The position numbers and the translations under genes are program-made. Below are positions 41,886 to 49,790 of a stretch of DNA of 64,000 bases, in pieces. The notes under the pieces are model-generated. The model ran no database searches. It saw only the letters and a list, made by a program, of their open reading frames with translations, and was not told the DNA's origin. How positions within the stretch are numbered: position 1 is the first letter of the stretch; each line of letters starts with the position of its first letter. Source of the stretch: DATAFF01 sp036265615 (GTDB lineage Bacteria; Pseudomonadota; Alphaproteobacteria; Rhizobiales; Aestuariivirgaceae); NCBI GenBank assembly GCA_036265615.1, contig DATAOT010000247.1:1-64000 (forward strand), written 5' to 3'.

Positions 41886-42859
41886 GCGCCGTCCCGCTGC
41901 TCGAGGTTCGCAACGTGTCGAAGACTTTCACGCGCAACCGCTCGCTCGCCGACCTGGCGACCGGCATGCCGGCAACTGTCTTGCAGGCGGTGCGCCAGGT
42001 CTCGTTCTCCCTGGAAGCCGGTGAAACTTTGGGGCTTGTGGGCGAGAGCGGCTGCGGCAAGACCACCCTCGGCCGCGCCATCGCTGGCTTTCATGCCCCG
42101 ACGACGGGTGAGATTCTGCTGGAGGGAAGCCCGGTGAGCGGCAAGCACTATCGCCGCATCGCGCTGTCGCGGCAGATCCAGATGATCTTTCAGGATCCGT
42201 ATTCCTCCCTCAACCCGCGCATCACTGTCGGACAGGCGCTCGCAGAGGTCTTGACGGTTCACAAGCTTCGGCCGAACCGCCGGAAGATCGCCGATCGGAT
42301 CGATGAGCTCTTGCACATCGTGGGCCTTCCAATGGACGCCCGATTCAAGCTCCCGCATGCCTTCAGCGGCGGCCAAAGGCAACGCATCAGCATCGCTCGA
42401 GCTCTCGCCACGGAGCCGAGATTGATCATCGCCGATGAGCCCGTCTCGGCGCTCGACGTTTCGATTCAGGCACAGATCCTTAATCTTTTCGAGACACTCC
42501 AGCGGGAGCTCGGTCTCGCATTGGTGTTTATCGCTCACGACCTCAATGTGGTGCATCACATCAGCCATCGCATCGCGGTGATGTATCTGGGCGAGATCGT
42601 TGAGCTTGCACCATCCGACACGATCTTCAAGAAGCCGCTTCACCCTTATACCAAGGCCCTGCTCTCCGCCATTCCCGATCCCGATCCACGCCGCCGCACG
42701 AGCGCCGTCGGCCTCGCCGGCGAGCTGCCGGATCCCAGCCACCCGCCGCCCGGCTGCCCGCTCGTCACGCGTTGCCCGATCCGGATCGACGCATGCGCCG
42801 CGGATCATCCTTCCTTGATCCGGCGCGGCGAGACCGAGGTGCGCTGCATAAGAGCATGA
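41882..42859 (+). CDS. peptide/opine-type ABC importer ATPase (DppF-like)
   Basis: This 325-residue ATPase has Walker A GESGCGKTT, Q-loop FQDPYSSLNPR, signature FSGGQRQR and Walker B LIIADEPVSALD. The tail with PPPGCPLVTRCPIRIDAC resembles its partner. A stretch of extra residues before the core (RNRSLADLATGMP) is typical of DppF/OppF-type proteins in this group. ATG 41882 lies in an ATGA overlap with the previous gene. It completes the five-gene importer; the dehydrogenase gene follows after 48 bases. Confidence 0.92.
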   Translation: MSAVPLLEVRNVSKTFTRNRSLADLATGMPATVLQAVRQVSFSLEAGETLGLVGESGCGKTTLGRAIAGFHAPTTGEILLEGSPVSGKHYRRIALSRQIQMIFQDPYSSLNPRITVGQALAEVLTVHKLRPNRRKIADRIDELLHIVGLPMDARFKLPHAFSGGQRQRISIARALATEPRLIIADEPVSALDVSIQAQILNLFETLQRELGLALVFIAHDLNVVHHISHRIAVMYLGEIVELAPSDTIFKKPLHPYTKALLSAIPDPDPRRRTSAVGLAGELPDPSHPPPGCPLVTRCPIRIDACAADHPSLIRRGETEVRCIRA

Positions 42860-42907
42860 AGCGTTCCGCCATTCGACTTTGGTGTCGAAACTTGGAATAA
42901 GAGTTGC

Positions 42908-43981
42908 ATGAAGCGCTACAAGATCGTCGCAATACCCGCCGACGGCATCGGCCCCGAGGTCATCGCTGCAGGCCTTGAGGTGCTGGAGGCGCTCGAGCGT
43001 CGAGACGCAACCTTCAAGCTGGATGTCGAGATTTTCGACTGGGGATCGGATTATTACCGCAGGAACGGCGTGATGATGCCACCTGACGGCACGGAACAGC
43101 TCAAGAGCTTCGACGCGATCTTGTTCGGTGCCGTCGGAGCCCCCGATGTCCCGGATCATGTCAGCCTGTGGGGCCTTCGCTTGGCGATCTGCCAGGGCCT
43201 GGATCAGTACGCCAATGTCCGCCCGACCCGGATTCTTCCGGGGATCGCTTCGCCGCTTTCCGGTGTCGGTCCCGGCGATCTTGATTGGGTCATCGTGCGC
43301 GAGAACTCGGAAGGCGAATATTCGGGAATGGGAGGGCGCGCGCATCGCGGCTTGCCGGAGGAAGTCGGCACCGAAGTGGCGATATTCACCCGTGCAGGCG
43401 TCAGCCGCATCATGCGCTTCGCGTTTCAACTTGCGCAGTCCCGCCCCCGCAAGCTGCTGACTGTCGTCACAAAGTCGAACGCCCAGCGCCATGGCATGGT
43501 GATGTGGGACGAAATCGCAGCAGAGGTGTCGAAGGATTTCCCTGACGTGACCTCGGACAAGATGCTCGTCGATGCAATGACGGTTCGAATGATCCTGAAG
43601 CCGCGCAGTTTGGATACGATCGTTGCAACGAATCTCCACGCCGACATTCTGTCCGACTTGGCCGGAGCCCTCGCCGGCAGCCTCGGAATCGCGCCCACCG
43701 CCAACATCGATCCCGAGCGGCGATTTCCCTCGATGTTCGAGCCGATACACGGTTCCGCCTTTGACATCGCCGGCAAGGGCATCGCCAATCCTGTCGCGAC
43801 ATTTTGGACTGCCGCACAGATGCTGGAGCATCTTGGAGAGGCAAACGCCGCCACGCGGCTGATGAGAGCCGTGGAAGAGGTGACCGGGGATCGCGTGTTG
43901 ACCCCTGATGTGGGAGGCAAGGCGACCACGCGGGAGGTGACCGAAGCGGTCTGTCGAGCGATTCGGAGCTCTAACCTCTAG
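42908..43981 (+). CDS. tartrate/D-malate/isopropylmalate-type dehydrogenase
   Basis: This 357-residue NAD-dependent decarboxylating dehydrogenase belongs to the isocitrate/isopropylmalate family, in the TtuC/DmlA branch. It has PADGIGPEVIAAG at the start, the ENSEGEYSGMGG loop, KSNAQRHGMVMWDE, the metal-binding DKMLVDAMTVRM, and DILSDLAGALAGSLG. Known activities of this branch are oxidation and decarboxylation of tartrate, D-malate or related 2-hydroxy acids. It lies just downstream of the importer operon and a carboxylic-acid enolase-family gene. The TAG stop is contained in the sequence CTAGAGCATGATG, which is also the end of a repeat at 58.5 kb. Confidence 0.88.
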   Translation: MKRYKIVAIPADGIGPEVIAAGLEVLEALERRDATFKLDVEIFDWGSDYYRRNGVMMPPDGTEQLKSFDAILFGAVGAPDVPDHVSLWGLRLAICQGLDQYANVRPTRILPGIASPLSGVGPGDLDWVIVRENSEGEYSGMGGRAHRGLPEEVGTEVAIFTRAGVSRIMRFAFQLAQSRPRKLLTVVTKSNAQRHGMVMWDEIAAEVSKDFPDVTSDKMLVDAMTVRMILKPRSLDTIVATNLHADILSDLAGALAGSLGIAPTANIDPERRFPSMFEPIHGSAFDIAGKGIANPVATFWTAAQMLEHLGEANAATRLMRAVEEVTGDRVLTPDVGGKATTREVTEAVCRAIRSSNL

Positions 43982-43990
43982 AGCATGATG
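43978..43990 (+). repeat. 13-bp match to the end of the 58.5-kb inverted-repeat element
   Basis: CTAGAGCATGATG at 43978-43990 is identical to the first 13 bases of the element at 58467. It includes the TAG stop of the dehydrogenase gene. The following GTCGGCCATCAT gives a small hairpin (ATGATG with CATCAT). It may be a remnant of a dispersed intergenic repeat. Chance is possible for 13 bases but the position at a gene end is suggestive. Confidence 0.4.
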
Positions 43991-44000
43991 CTGTCGGCCA

Positions 44001-44390
44001 TCATTTCAGACCGTCGAGATTGAGGGGCAGGGAGTTTCCGAGCCACATGACATGGAGCGTATGGTCGGCGATCATGTCGCCGCTTTCTCCATGAACGAAA
44101 ATCGTCAACCCGTCGCGATGGCGCATGAGCCAGGGGATCACATCGCCGAATTTGGCAGCCCCGAACGCAAGCTGGCAGCTCGCCATCGGATGGGGACCGA
44201 CCGGCTGGTCGTGCATCCTGCCCATGACGATCCCGAACTCGTCGGCTGCTCTCTCGCACAGGCTTCGTGCCGTCTTCCTGGTCTCGGCCGTGTAATAGAC
44301 ATGCGCATGATATTCTGGAAAGGGCGGCACTGAGTCGTTCATCGTCGTCGATTGACCTCGCGTTGTAACCGCTGCTTTTTCACGCCTCAT
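44001..44390 (-). CDS. DOPA 4,5-dioxygenase-family protein
   Basis: This protein of 129 residues (113 if ATG 44342 is used) matches the small DOPA 4,5-dioxygenase family. It has EYHAHVYYTAE at the N-terminus, QPVGPHPMASCQLAF in the middle and GDMIADHTLHVMWLG near the end, giving several conserved histidines likely to bind iron. Fungal members open the ring of DOPA for betalain synthesis; bacterial roles are poorly known. Its ATG 44390 overlaps the stop of the 4-hydroxyphenylpyruvate dioxygenase gene (ATGA), so translational coupling favours the longer form. A role in tyrosine or catechol metabolism is inferred from that. Confidence 0.78.
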   Translation of the reverse strand: MRREKAAVTTRGQSTTMNDSVPPFPEYHAHVYYTAETRKTARSLCERAADEFGIVMGRMHDQPVGPHPMASCQLAFGAAKFGDVIPWLMRHRDGLTIFVHGESGDMIADHTLHVMWLGNSLPLNLDGLK

Positions 44391-45496
44391 GCGGCCTGGG
44401 GATCAAGCACGCCACGCCTGATCTGGTCTTCCTCGATGCTTTCGAACAAGGCGCGGAAGTTGCCTTCGCCGAAACCGTCGTCGCCTTTCCTCTGAATGAA
44501 TTCGAAGAAGATCGGGCCGATCACGGTCCGGGAAAATATTTGCAGCAGCACCTTGGTCTCGCCGCCGTCGACCACGCCTTCTCCATCAATGAGAATGCCG
44601 TGCTTCTTCAGCTTGTAAACCGGCTCCTGATGATCTCTCACCCGCTCGATACTTTTCTCGTAATAGACCTCGGGCGGCGGCGGCATGAATTTCACGCCGT
44701 TGGCAGCGAGCGCATCGGTTGCCGAATAGATGTCCTCCGTCGCGATGGCGATGTGCTGGATGCCCTCGCCCCTGTATTTTCGCAGGTACTCCTCGATCTG
44801 GCTCCTGTCATCGGCGCTCTCGTTGATCGGTATGCGGATCTTTCCGCACGGCGAGTTGAGGGCGCGCGAGTACAGTCCGGTGAGCTTGCCCTCGATATCG
44901 AAGAAACGGATCTGCTTGAAGTTGAACAGGTCGGCATAGAAGCTGAACCATTTGTCCATGTTGCCGCGAAACACGTTATGAGTGAGGTGGTCGAGATAGT
45001 AGAAGCCGATGCCTGCAGGCCTTGGGTCGACCTCGCCCAGCCATTCGAATTCATCGCCGTAGGGCGAGCCCTTCTCCCCATAGCGCTCGACGAAATAAAG
45101 AAGGCTGCCGCCGATCCCTTTGATTGCCGGCACGTCGAGCGTCTTGTCGCTGCCCTCGTACGGTTGGGCACCCTTGGCAACCGCATGCCGAAACGCATGC
45201 GCCGCATCGACCACGCGCCAGGCCATGGCGGGCGCACATGGCCCATGGCCTTCGACGAACTTCATGCCGAAGGATTGCGGCTCGGCATTGAGGACGAAGT
45301 TGATATCCCCCTGGCGGTAAACGGTGATGTTTTTCCGCCTGTGTCTGGCGACAGGCGCGAAGCCGCAGCGACGAAATACTGCATCGAGCTTCTGCGGCTC
45401 GGGATGGGCGAATTCGACAAACTCGAATCCGTCCGTCCCGGCCGGATTGTCCTTGTCGATCGTGGCAACCGGGGCATCGTGAGGATAGGGACCCAT
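44387..45496 (-). CDS. hppD: 4-hydroxyphenylpyruvate dioxygenase
   Basis: This 369-residue enzyme converts 4-hydroxyphenylpyruvate to homogentisate using O2 and non-heme iron. The predicted iron ligands are H170 (LDHLTHNV), H248 (IQHIAIATEDI) and E332 (FFEFIQRKG), with the spacing expected for bacterial enzymes. It is the second step of tyrosine degradation. ATG 45494-45496 follows GAGGAGC; the frame extends far upstream without support. It is divergent from an AsnC-type regulator gene with 84 bases between. A DOPA dioxygenase-like gene overlaps its 3' end. Confidence 0.95.
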   Translation of the reverse strand: MGPYPHDAPVATIDKDNPAGTDGFEFVEFAHPEPQKLDAVFRRCGFAPVARHRRKNITVYRQGDINFVLNAEPQSFGMKFVEGHGPCAPAMAWRVVDAAHAFRHAVAKGAQPYEGSDKTLDVPAIKGIGGSLLYFVERYGEKGSPYGDEFEWLGEVDPRPAGIGFYYLDHLTHNVFRGNMDKWFSFYADLFNFKQIRFFDIEGKLTGLYSRALNSPCGKIRIPINESADDRSQIEEYLRKYRGEGIQHIAIATEDIYSATDALAANGVKFMPPPPEVYYEKSIERVRDHQEPVYKLKKHGILIDGEGVVDGGETKVLLQIFSRTVIGPIFFEFIQRKGDDGFGEGNFRALFESIEEDQIRRGVLDPQAA

Positions 45497-45580
45497 GGCT
45501 TGCTCCTCGAAGCTGTTGCCAACATAATAGTTCACCCGAAGCGGTGTTTCCGTGCATAATGGCGTTTGGCAGGACCCTCG

Positions 45581-46054
45581 ATGCGCGAAATCGTGCACAT
45601 AATGGATGACTTTGACCGAAAAATTCTTGATGCCCTTCAACGCGACGGCGCTCTCGGCCGGGCGGAGCTGGCGAAAAAGGCCGGCCTGTCCGAATCCCAG
45701 GCGGCGCGAAGGCGCCAGGCGCTCGAAGAGCGAGGCATGATTCGCCGCTATCGCGCGGAGCTCGATCCACGTGCGCTTGGCTTCACTGTGACTGCCTTCA
45801 TTCACGTGAAGCTCAAGGGCCATTCGGACGGCAACGCACGACGGTTCCGCGATCTCGTCCGACTAACGCCGGGCATTCTCGAAGCCCATGCCGTGACCGG
45901 CGATTTCGACTACCTCCTCAAGGTCTCGGTTGCCGATCTTGATGGTCTGCGTGATCTCGTCAACGGCGTGTTGCTGCAGCATCAGACCGTTGATCGGGTG
46001 CGTTCCGAGATCGCGCTCGACATCCTGCGCGACGATCAGCTGCTTGCCTTCTAG
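45581..46054 (+). CDS. Lrp/AsnC family transcriptional regulator
   Basis: This 157-residue regulator has an N-terminal helix-turn-helix (LDALQRDGALGRAELAKKAG, SESQAARRRQAL) and a C-terminal RAM domain (about 75-150). It is divergent from hppD and upstream of hmgA and fah, suggesting it senses an aromatic amino acid or homogentisate-pathway compound. ATG 45581 has AGGA; ATG 45602 would remove seven residues and match the usual AsnC start (MDDFDRKILDAL). Which is used is unclear. There is a 90-base gap to hmgA. Confidence 0.9.
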   Translation: MREIVHIMDDFDRKILDALQRDGALGRAELAKKAGLSESQAARRRQALEERGMIRRYRAELDPRALGFTVTAFIHVKLKGHSDGNARRFRDLVRLTPGILEAHAVTGDFDYLLKVSVADLDGLRDLVNGVLLQHQTVDRVRSEIALDILRDDQLLAF

Positions 46055-46144
46055 CTGTTCTGCGCGACCGATCGTGCGGCTTGACCCGGCATCGTCTTGC
46101 AACTATCTGGCGAACGGTGTCCTTATGCAACCATCGGAGGCCCC

Positions 46145-47455
46145 ATGCAAAGCGCGATCCTCAAGGACTACATGCCGGGCTTCGGCAATGATTTCGAAAC
46201 GGAGGCGCTGCCTGGAGCGCTTCCCCATGGCCAGAATTCGCCGCAGCGCTGTGCCTATGGGCTTTACGCCGAACAGCTGTCGGGCTCGCCATTCACGGCG
46301 CCGCGCGGCATCAACGAACGCTCCTGGCTCTATCGCATGCGCCCGTCCGTCAGGCATACCGGACGCTTCGCGAGGACCGAGCATCCCGGCTGGAAGACGG
46401 CACCCTGCCTTGACGATCACGATCTCCCGATCGGGCAATTGCGCTGGGGCCCGCCACCCATGCCGAAGCACACCGCCAACTTCCTCTCGGGCATCCGGAC
46501 CATGACCACCGCAGGCGATGTGAACACGCAGACCGGCATGGCGGCTTCGCTGTTTCTGGTGAACGAATCGATGGTCCACGACTATTTCTACAACGCCGAT
46601 GGCGAGCTTCTGGTCGTGCCGCAGGACGGCGCCCTGCGGTTCTTCACCGAGTTCGGCAGGATCGAGTTCGCTCCCGGCGAGATCTGCGTGATCCCGCGCG
46701 GCGTGAAGTTCAAGGTCGAACTGATCGACGGCCCGGTCCGCGGTTATCTGTGCGAGAATTACGGCGCCAAATTCACCCTGCCCGACCGCGGACCGATCGG
46801 TGCCAACTGCCTTGCCAATCCCCGCGACTTCAAGACGCCTGTCGCGGCCTTTGAACAGCTCGAAACACCCTCGACCCTCACCGTCAAATGGTGTGGGAAG
46901 TTCTATAAGACCGAGATCTCTCATTCGCCGCTCGATGTCGTGGCCTGGCACGGCAATTATGCGCCGTTCAAATATGATCTGCGGACGTTTTCCCCGGTTG
47001 GCGCCATTCTGTTCGACCATCCCGACCCATCGATCTTTACGGTGATGACCGCGCCATCCGGCGAACAAGGAACAGCGAATGTGGATTTCGTGATCTTTCC
47101 CGAGCGCTGGGCGGTGGCCGAACATTCCTTCCGTCCGCCTTGGTATCACATGAACATCATGTCGGAATTCATGGGGCTGATCTATGGCCAGTACGATGCC
47201 AAGCCGGACGGATTCGTGCCGGGCGGCGTGAGCCTGCACAATTGCATGCTGCCTCATGGACCTGATGCGACCGCCTTCCACAAGGCGAGCACGGTCGAGC
47301 TCAAGCCGCACAAGCTCGAGAACACCCTCGCCTTCATGTTTGAAACCCGCTATCCGCAGCATCTCACGTCTTATGCGGCGAACCTCGAAACGCTGCAGGC
47401 TGATTACATCGATTGCTGGAAGGGTCTGGACAAGAGCTTCAACGGACGGCCATGA
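46145..47455 (+). CDS. hmgA: homogentisate 1,2-dioxygenase
   Basis: This 436-residue enzyme opens the homogentisate ring to 4-maleylacetoacetate. It has the family start GFGNDFETEALPGALPHGQN and the catalytic region RPPWYHMNIMSEFMG with the iron ligands H and E, plus H in LHNCMLPHGPD. Length fits the bacterial enzyme (about 430-445). ATG 46145 has GGAGG directly upstream; longer frames exist but do not fit. Its stop overlaps the start of the fumarylacetoacetate hydrolase gene (ATGA at 47452-47455), so the two are coupled. Confidence 0.95.
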   Translation: MQSAILKDYMPGFGNDFETEALPGALPHGQNSPQRCAYGLYAEQLSGSPFTAPRGINERSWLYRMRPSVRHTGRFARTEHPGWKTAPCLDDHDLPIGQLRWGPPPMPKHTANFLSGIRTMTTAGDVNTQTGMAASLFLVNESMVHDYFYNADGELLVVPQDGALRFFTEFGRIEFAPGEICVIPRGVKFKVELIDGPVRGYLCENYGAKFTLPDRGPIGANCLANPRDFKTPVAAFEQLETPSTLTVKWCGKFYKTEISHSPLDVVAWHGNYAPFKYDLRTFSPVGAILFDHPDPSIFTVMTAPSGEQGTANVDFVIFPERWAVAEHSFRPPWYHMNIMSEFMGLIYGQYDAKPDGFVPGGVSLHNCMLPHGPDATAFHKASTVELKPHKLENTLAFMFETRYPQHLTSYAANLETLQADYIDCWKGLDKSFNGRP

Positions 47456-48489
47456 AGCTTGCGACGCTCAAGGACGGCACGCGCGACGGCAAGCTCGTCG
47501 TCGTCTCCCGCGACCTCACCAGGGCGACGGAAGCGTTCAACATTGCCCCGACGCTGCAGCGCGCCATCGATGACTGGCAGCGGATCGCCCCGTTGCTTGC
47601 CGATCTCGCGGCTCAGCTGGAGCTCGGCTCGGTGCCGTCCTTCCGCTTCCACGAGCATGACTGCGCCTCGCCCTTGCCGCGCGCCTTTCAATGGGCGGAC
47701 GGGTCAGCCTATGTGAATCACGTCGAGCTCGTCCGCAAGGCACGTGGCGCCAAGATGCCCGACAGCTTCTGGACCGATCCGCTGATCTATCAGGGCGGGT
47801 CGGACACCTTTCTCGGCCCGCGCGACCCGATCCTGATGGCGGACGAGGACTGGGGCATCGACATGGAGGCCGAGGTCGCGGTCATCACCGATGACGTGCC
47901 GATGGGCGTGACGGCGCAGGATGCCAGACGCCATATCCTCCTGATCATGCTGGTGAATGACCTGTCCTTGCGCGGCCTGATCGCGGCGGAGCTTGCCAAG
48001 GGGTTCGGTTTCTTCCAGTCGAAGCCGGCCTCGGCCTGCTCGCCCGTCGCGGCAACCCCGGATGAATTGGGGCAGGCATGGGATGGTGGCAGGCTTCATC
48101 GCATCTTGCGTGTCGACCTCAATGGCCAGCCATTCGGCCGGGCTCATGCTGGCGAGGACATGACCTTCGATTTCGCTGCGCTCATCGCTCACGCCGCAAA
48201 GACCCGGCCGCTTGGCGCCGGCTCGATCATCGGATCGGGAACAGTGTCCAACAAGGACAAGGATGGCGGGCCTGGAAGGCCGCTCAGCGAGGGCGGACGC
48301 GGCTATTCCTGCATCACCGAGATCCGCGTGATCGAGACGCTCCGCAACGGCATTCCCTCAACACCCTTCCTGCGCTTCGGCGACAGCGTGCGGATTGAGA
48401 TGTTCGACGACAACGGCTCCTCGATCTTCGGCGCCATCGAACAGACCGTCGCACGATATTGCGGTGCCCCGCCCGGCATTCTCACTTGA
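47452..48489 (+). CDS. fahA: fumarylacetoacetate hydrolase family protein
   Basis: This 345-residue protein has the FAH catalytic domain in its C-terminal two thirds. Metal ligands are suggested by DWGIDMEAEVAVIT (two glutamates) and VNDLSLR (aspartate), with GSGTVSNKDKDG and a KPASACSPV loop. It hydrolyses fumarylacetoacetate to fumarate and acetoacetate in the last step of the homogentisate pathway. Length is shorter than eukaryotic FAH (about 420) but normal for the alphaproteobacterial version. No maleylacetoacetate isomerase is seen here; the isomerisation may be done elsewhere. It overlaps the convergent phhA gene by 8 bases. Confidence 0.9.
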   Translation: MKLATLKDGTRDGKLVVVSRDLTRATEAFNIAPTLQRAIDDWQRIAPLLADLAAQLELGSVPSFRFHEHDCASPLPRAFQWADGSAYVNHVELVRKARGAKMPDSFWTDPLIYQGGSDTFLGPRDPILMADEDWGIDMEAEVAVITDDVPMGVTAQDARRHILLIMLVNDLSLRGLIAAELAKGFGFFQSKPASACSPVAATPDELGQAWDGGRLHRILRVDLNGQPFGRAHAGEDMTFDFAALIAHAAKTRPLGAGSIIGSGTVSNKDKDGGPGRPLSEGGRGYSCITEIRVIETLRNGIPSTPFLRFGDSVRIEMFDDNGSSIFGAIEQTVARYCGAPPGILT

Positions 48490-49357
48490 GCTTGGTTTTT
48501 GTCGCGGGGAAATCCTTCCAGTAATCGCCTGTGCCTTTCCGAATGACCACGTCCCTCGGCAGGATCTCGAAGGGACTGTAGGACGGTTCCTTCCGGTATT
48601 TGTCGTACAAGGCGATGAAATCCGTCGTCTTCAACAGATAGAACAAATCCTCGAATCGATCGATGACGAAATACGTCGCCTGGAAATCGTCGATGTAGTA
48701 GCCGGTGCGCAAGACGCGTTCGAGATTGAAGGCCAGCTGGTTTGCCGAACGATCTGCGACCACGTATTTCGCCTCGCCGAAGGACGAGACGATCCCCGCG
48801 CCATAGATCTGGATGCCCTCGGGCTTGCGGATCAACCCGAACTCGATCGTGTACCAGTTGAGCCGGGCGAGAAACTTCACTCCCTTGTGTTCCATGGCCT
48901 CGAGCCCGATCCGGCCGTACTCGTTCATGTAGTCGGCATAAGCGGGATTGGTGAGGAGAGGCACATGACCGAAGACATCGTGAAAGATGTCGGGCTCTTC
49001 GAGATAGTCGAGCTGCTCGCGGCTGCGGATGAATGTACCGGCAGGAAACTTGCGGTTGGCCAGCATCTGAAAGAACGGGCGCGACGGTATCAGACCGGGA
49101 ACTGCGACCACCTCCCACCCGGTGATCCGGCGCAGACTCGCATTCATCCGGTCGAAATCCGGTATGCCGTCGGGACCGATCCCGAGCGCGGCGAGCCCGT
49201 CAAGGTACTCCTGCGCGACATGCCGGCCGAGCGTCCGCCGCTGACGTTCGAAAAGCGTGCTCCAGATGCTGTGATCCTCGGCGCTGTAATGCTCCCAGCC
49301 CTGCTCGATGATGCAGTCGTCGACGGTCTCGGCTGTTAAAACGGCATGTCCGGACAT
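48482..49357 (-). CDS. phhA: phenylalanine 4-monooxygenase
   Basis: This 291-residue enzyme hydroxylates phenylalanine to tyrosine using tetrahydrobiopterin (or a related pterin) and iron. The iron ligands are H126 and H131 in DIFHDVFGHVP and E172 in WYTIEFG, the same spacing as in Chromobacterium PAH. It belongs to the single-domain bacterial type without the regulatory domain of mammals. ATG 49357 and an in-frame GTG at 49366 are both possible starts. It completes a local Phe-to-acetoacetate route with hppD, hmgA and fah; a tyrosine aminotransferase is not seen nearby. No pterin carbinolamine dehydratase is adjacent. Confidence 0.95.
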   Translation of the reverse strand: MSGHAVLTAETVDDCIIEQGWEHYSAEDHSIWSTLFERQRRTLGRHVAQEYLDGLAALGIGPDGIPDFDRMNASLRRITGWEVVAVPGLIPSRPFFQMLANRKFPAGTFIRSREQLDYLEEPDIFHDVFGHVPLLTNPAYADYMNEYGRIGLEAMEHKGVKFLARLNWYTIEFGLIRKPEGIQIYGAGIVSSFGEAKYVVADRSANQLAFNLERVLRTGYYIDDFQATYFVIDRFEDLFYLLKTTDFIALYDKYRKEPSYSPFEILPRDVVIRKGTGDYWKDFPATKTKLK

Positions 49358-49463
49358 GGCCTTCACTCTCTAGAGGAAAAACAGGGTTCGCGGGCCGGCT
49401 CGCACTTTCTGCAAGGCCGAAACTTCATGTCGCTCCAGATTTGGCATTTGCAATGCGATTGTT

Positions 49464-49540
49464 TGGTACAGCTGGGTGGACTCGAACCACCGACCTTCGG
49501 AGCCACAATCCGACGCTCTAACCAACTGAGCTACAGCTGC
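49464..49540 (-). tRNA. tRNA-His (GTG)
   Basis: Read on the minus strand, the 77-base gene has acceptor 5' GCAGCTG, D-arm GCTC...GAGC, anticodon stem TCGGA/TCCGA with loop TTGTGGC (anticodon GTG), T-arm GGTGG TTCGAGT CCACC, and 3' CAGCTGT plus ACCA encoded in the gene. The acceptor pairs 7 bases, with G1 opposite U72. The discriminator is A73. Most bacteria carry a C73 and an extra G at position -1; their absence here is the alphaproteobacterial form. Gene lies between phhA and the histidine kinase gene. Confidence 0.93.
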
Positions 49541-49572
49541 ATGCCGCCTGGCGGACAATGCGACAACGCGCC

Positions 49573-49607
49573 AGCGCCGGATTTGAACCGGCCCGATCTC
49601 GCACTTA
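49573..49607 (-). other. possible tRNA-like T-arm remnant
   Basis: On the minus strand GCCGG TTCAAAT CCGGC forms a perfect 5-base T-stem with a canonical 7-base T-loop. It is followed by GCTGGCG, as a 3' acceptor half would be, but without CCA. No matching 5' half, D-arm or anticodon arm could be found. It may be a broken tRNA or a chance match. It lies about 35 bases upstream of tRNA-His. Confidence 0.25.
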
Positions 49608-49790
49608 CTAGTCCGAATCGACCGGCCAGATCAAGCCGGGGCCTTCCGTTGCGGGAACACCGCGCAGAGGCTTTGCGGAATCCGCTCGTTTCCGCTAAGG
49701 AGTCGGTGACCTTAATGCGGCTGCGCGGTCCATGGGGGCCTGGATCGAGGGGCGGCCCGGCCGCCTGCATTGACCGCCCAGGGAGACAGT

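Noticed and set aside
41789..43831. 680-codon open frame on the minus strand across the DppF-like ATPase and dehydrogenase genes
   Set aside because: Same reason: antisense to two clear enzymes, no domain match.
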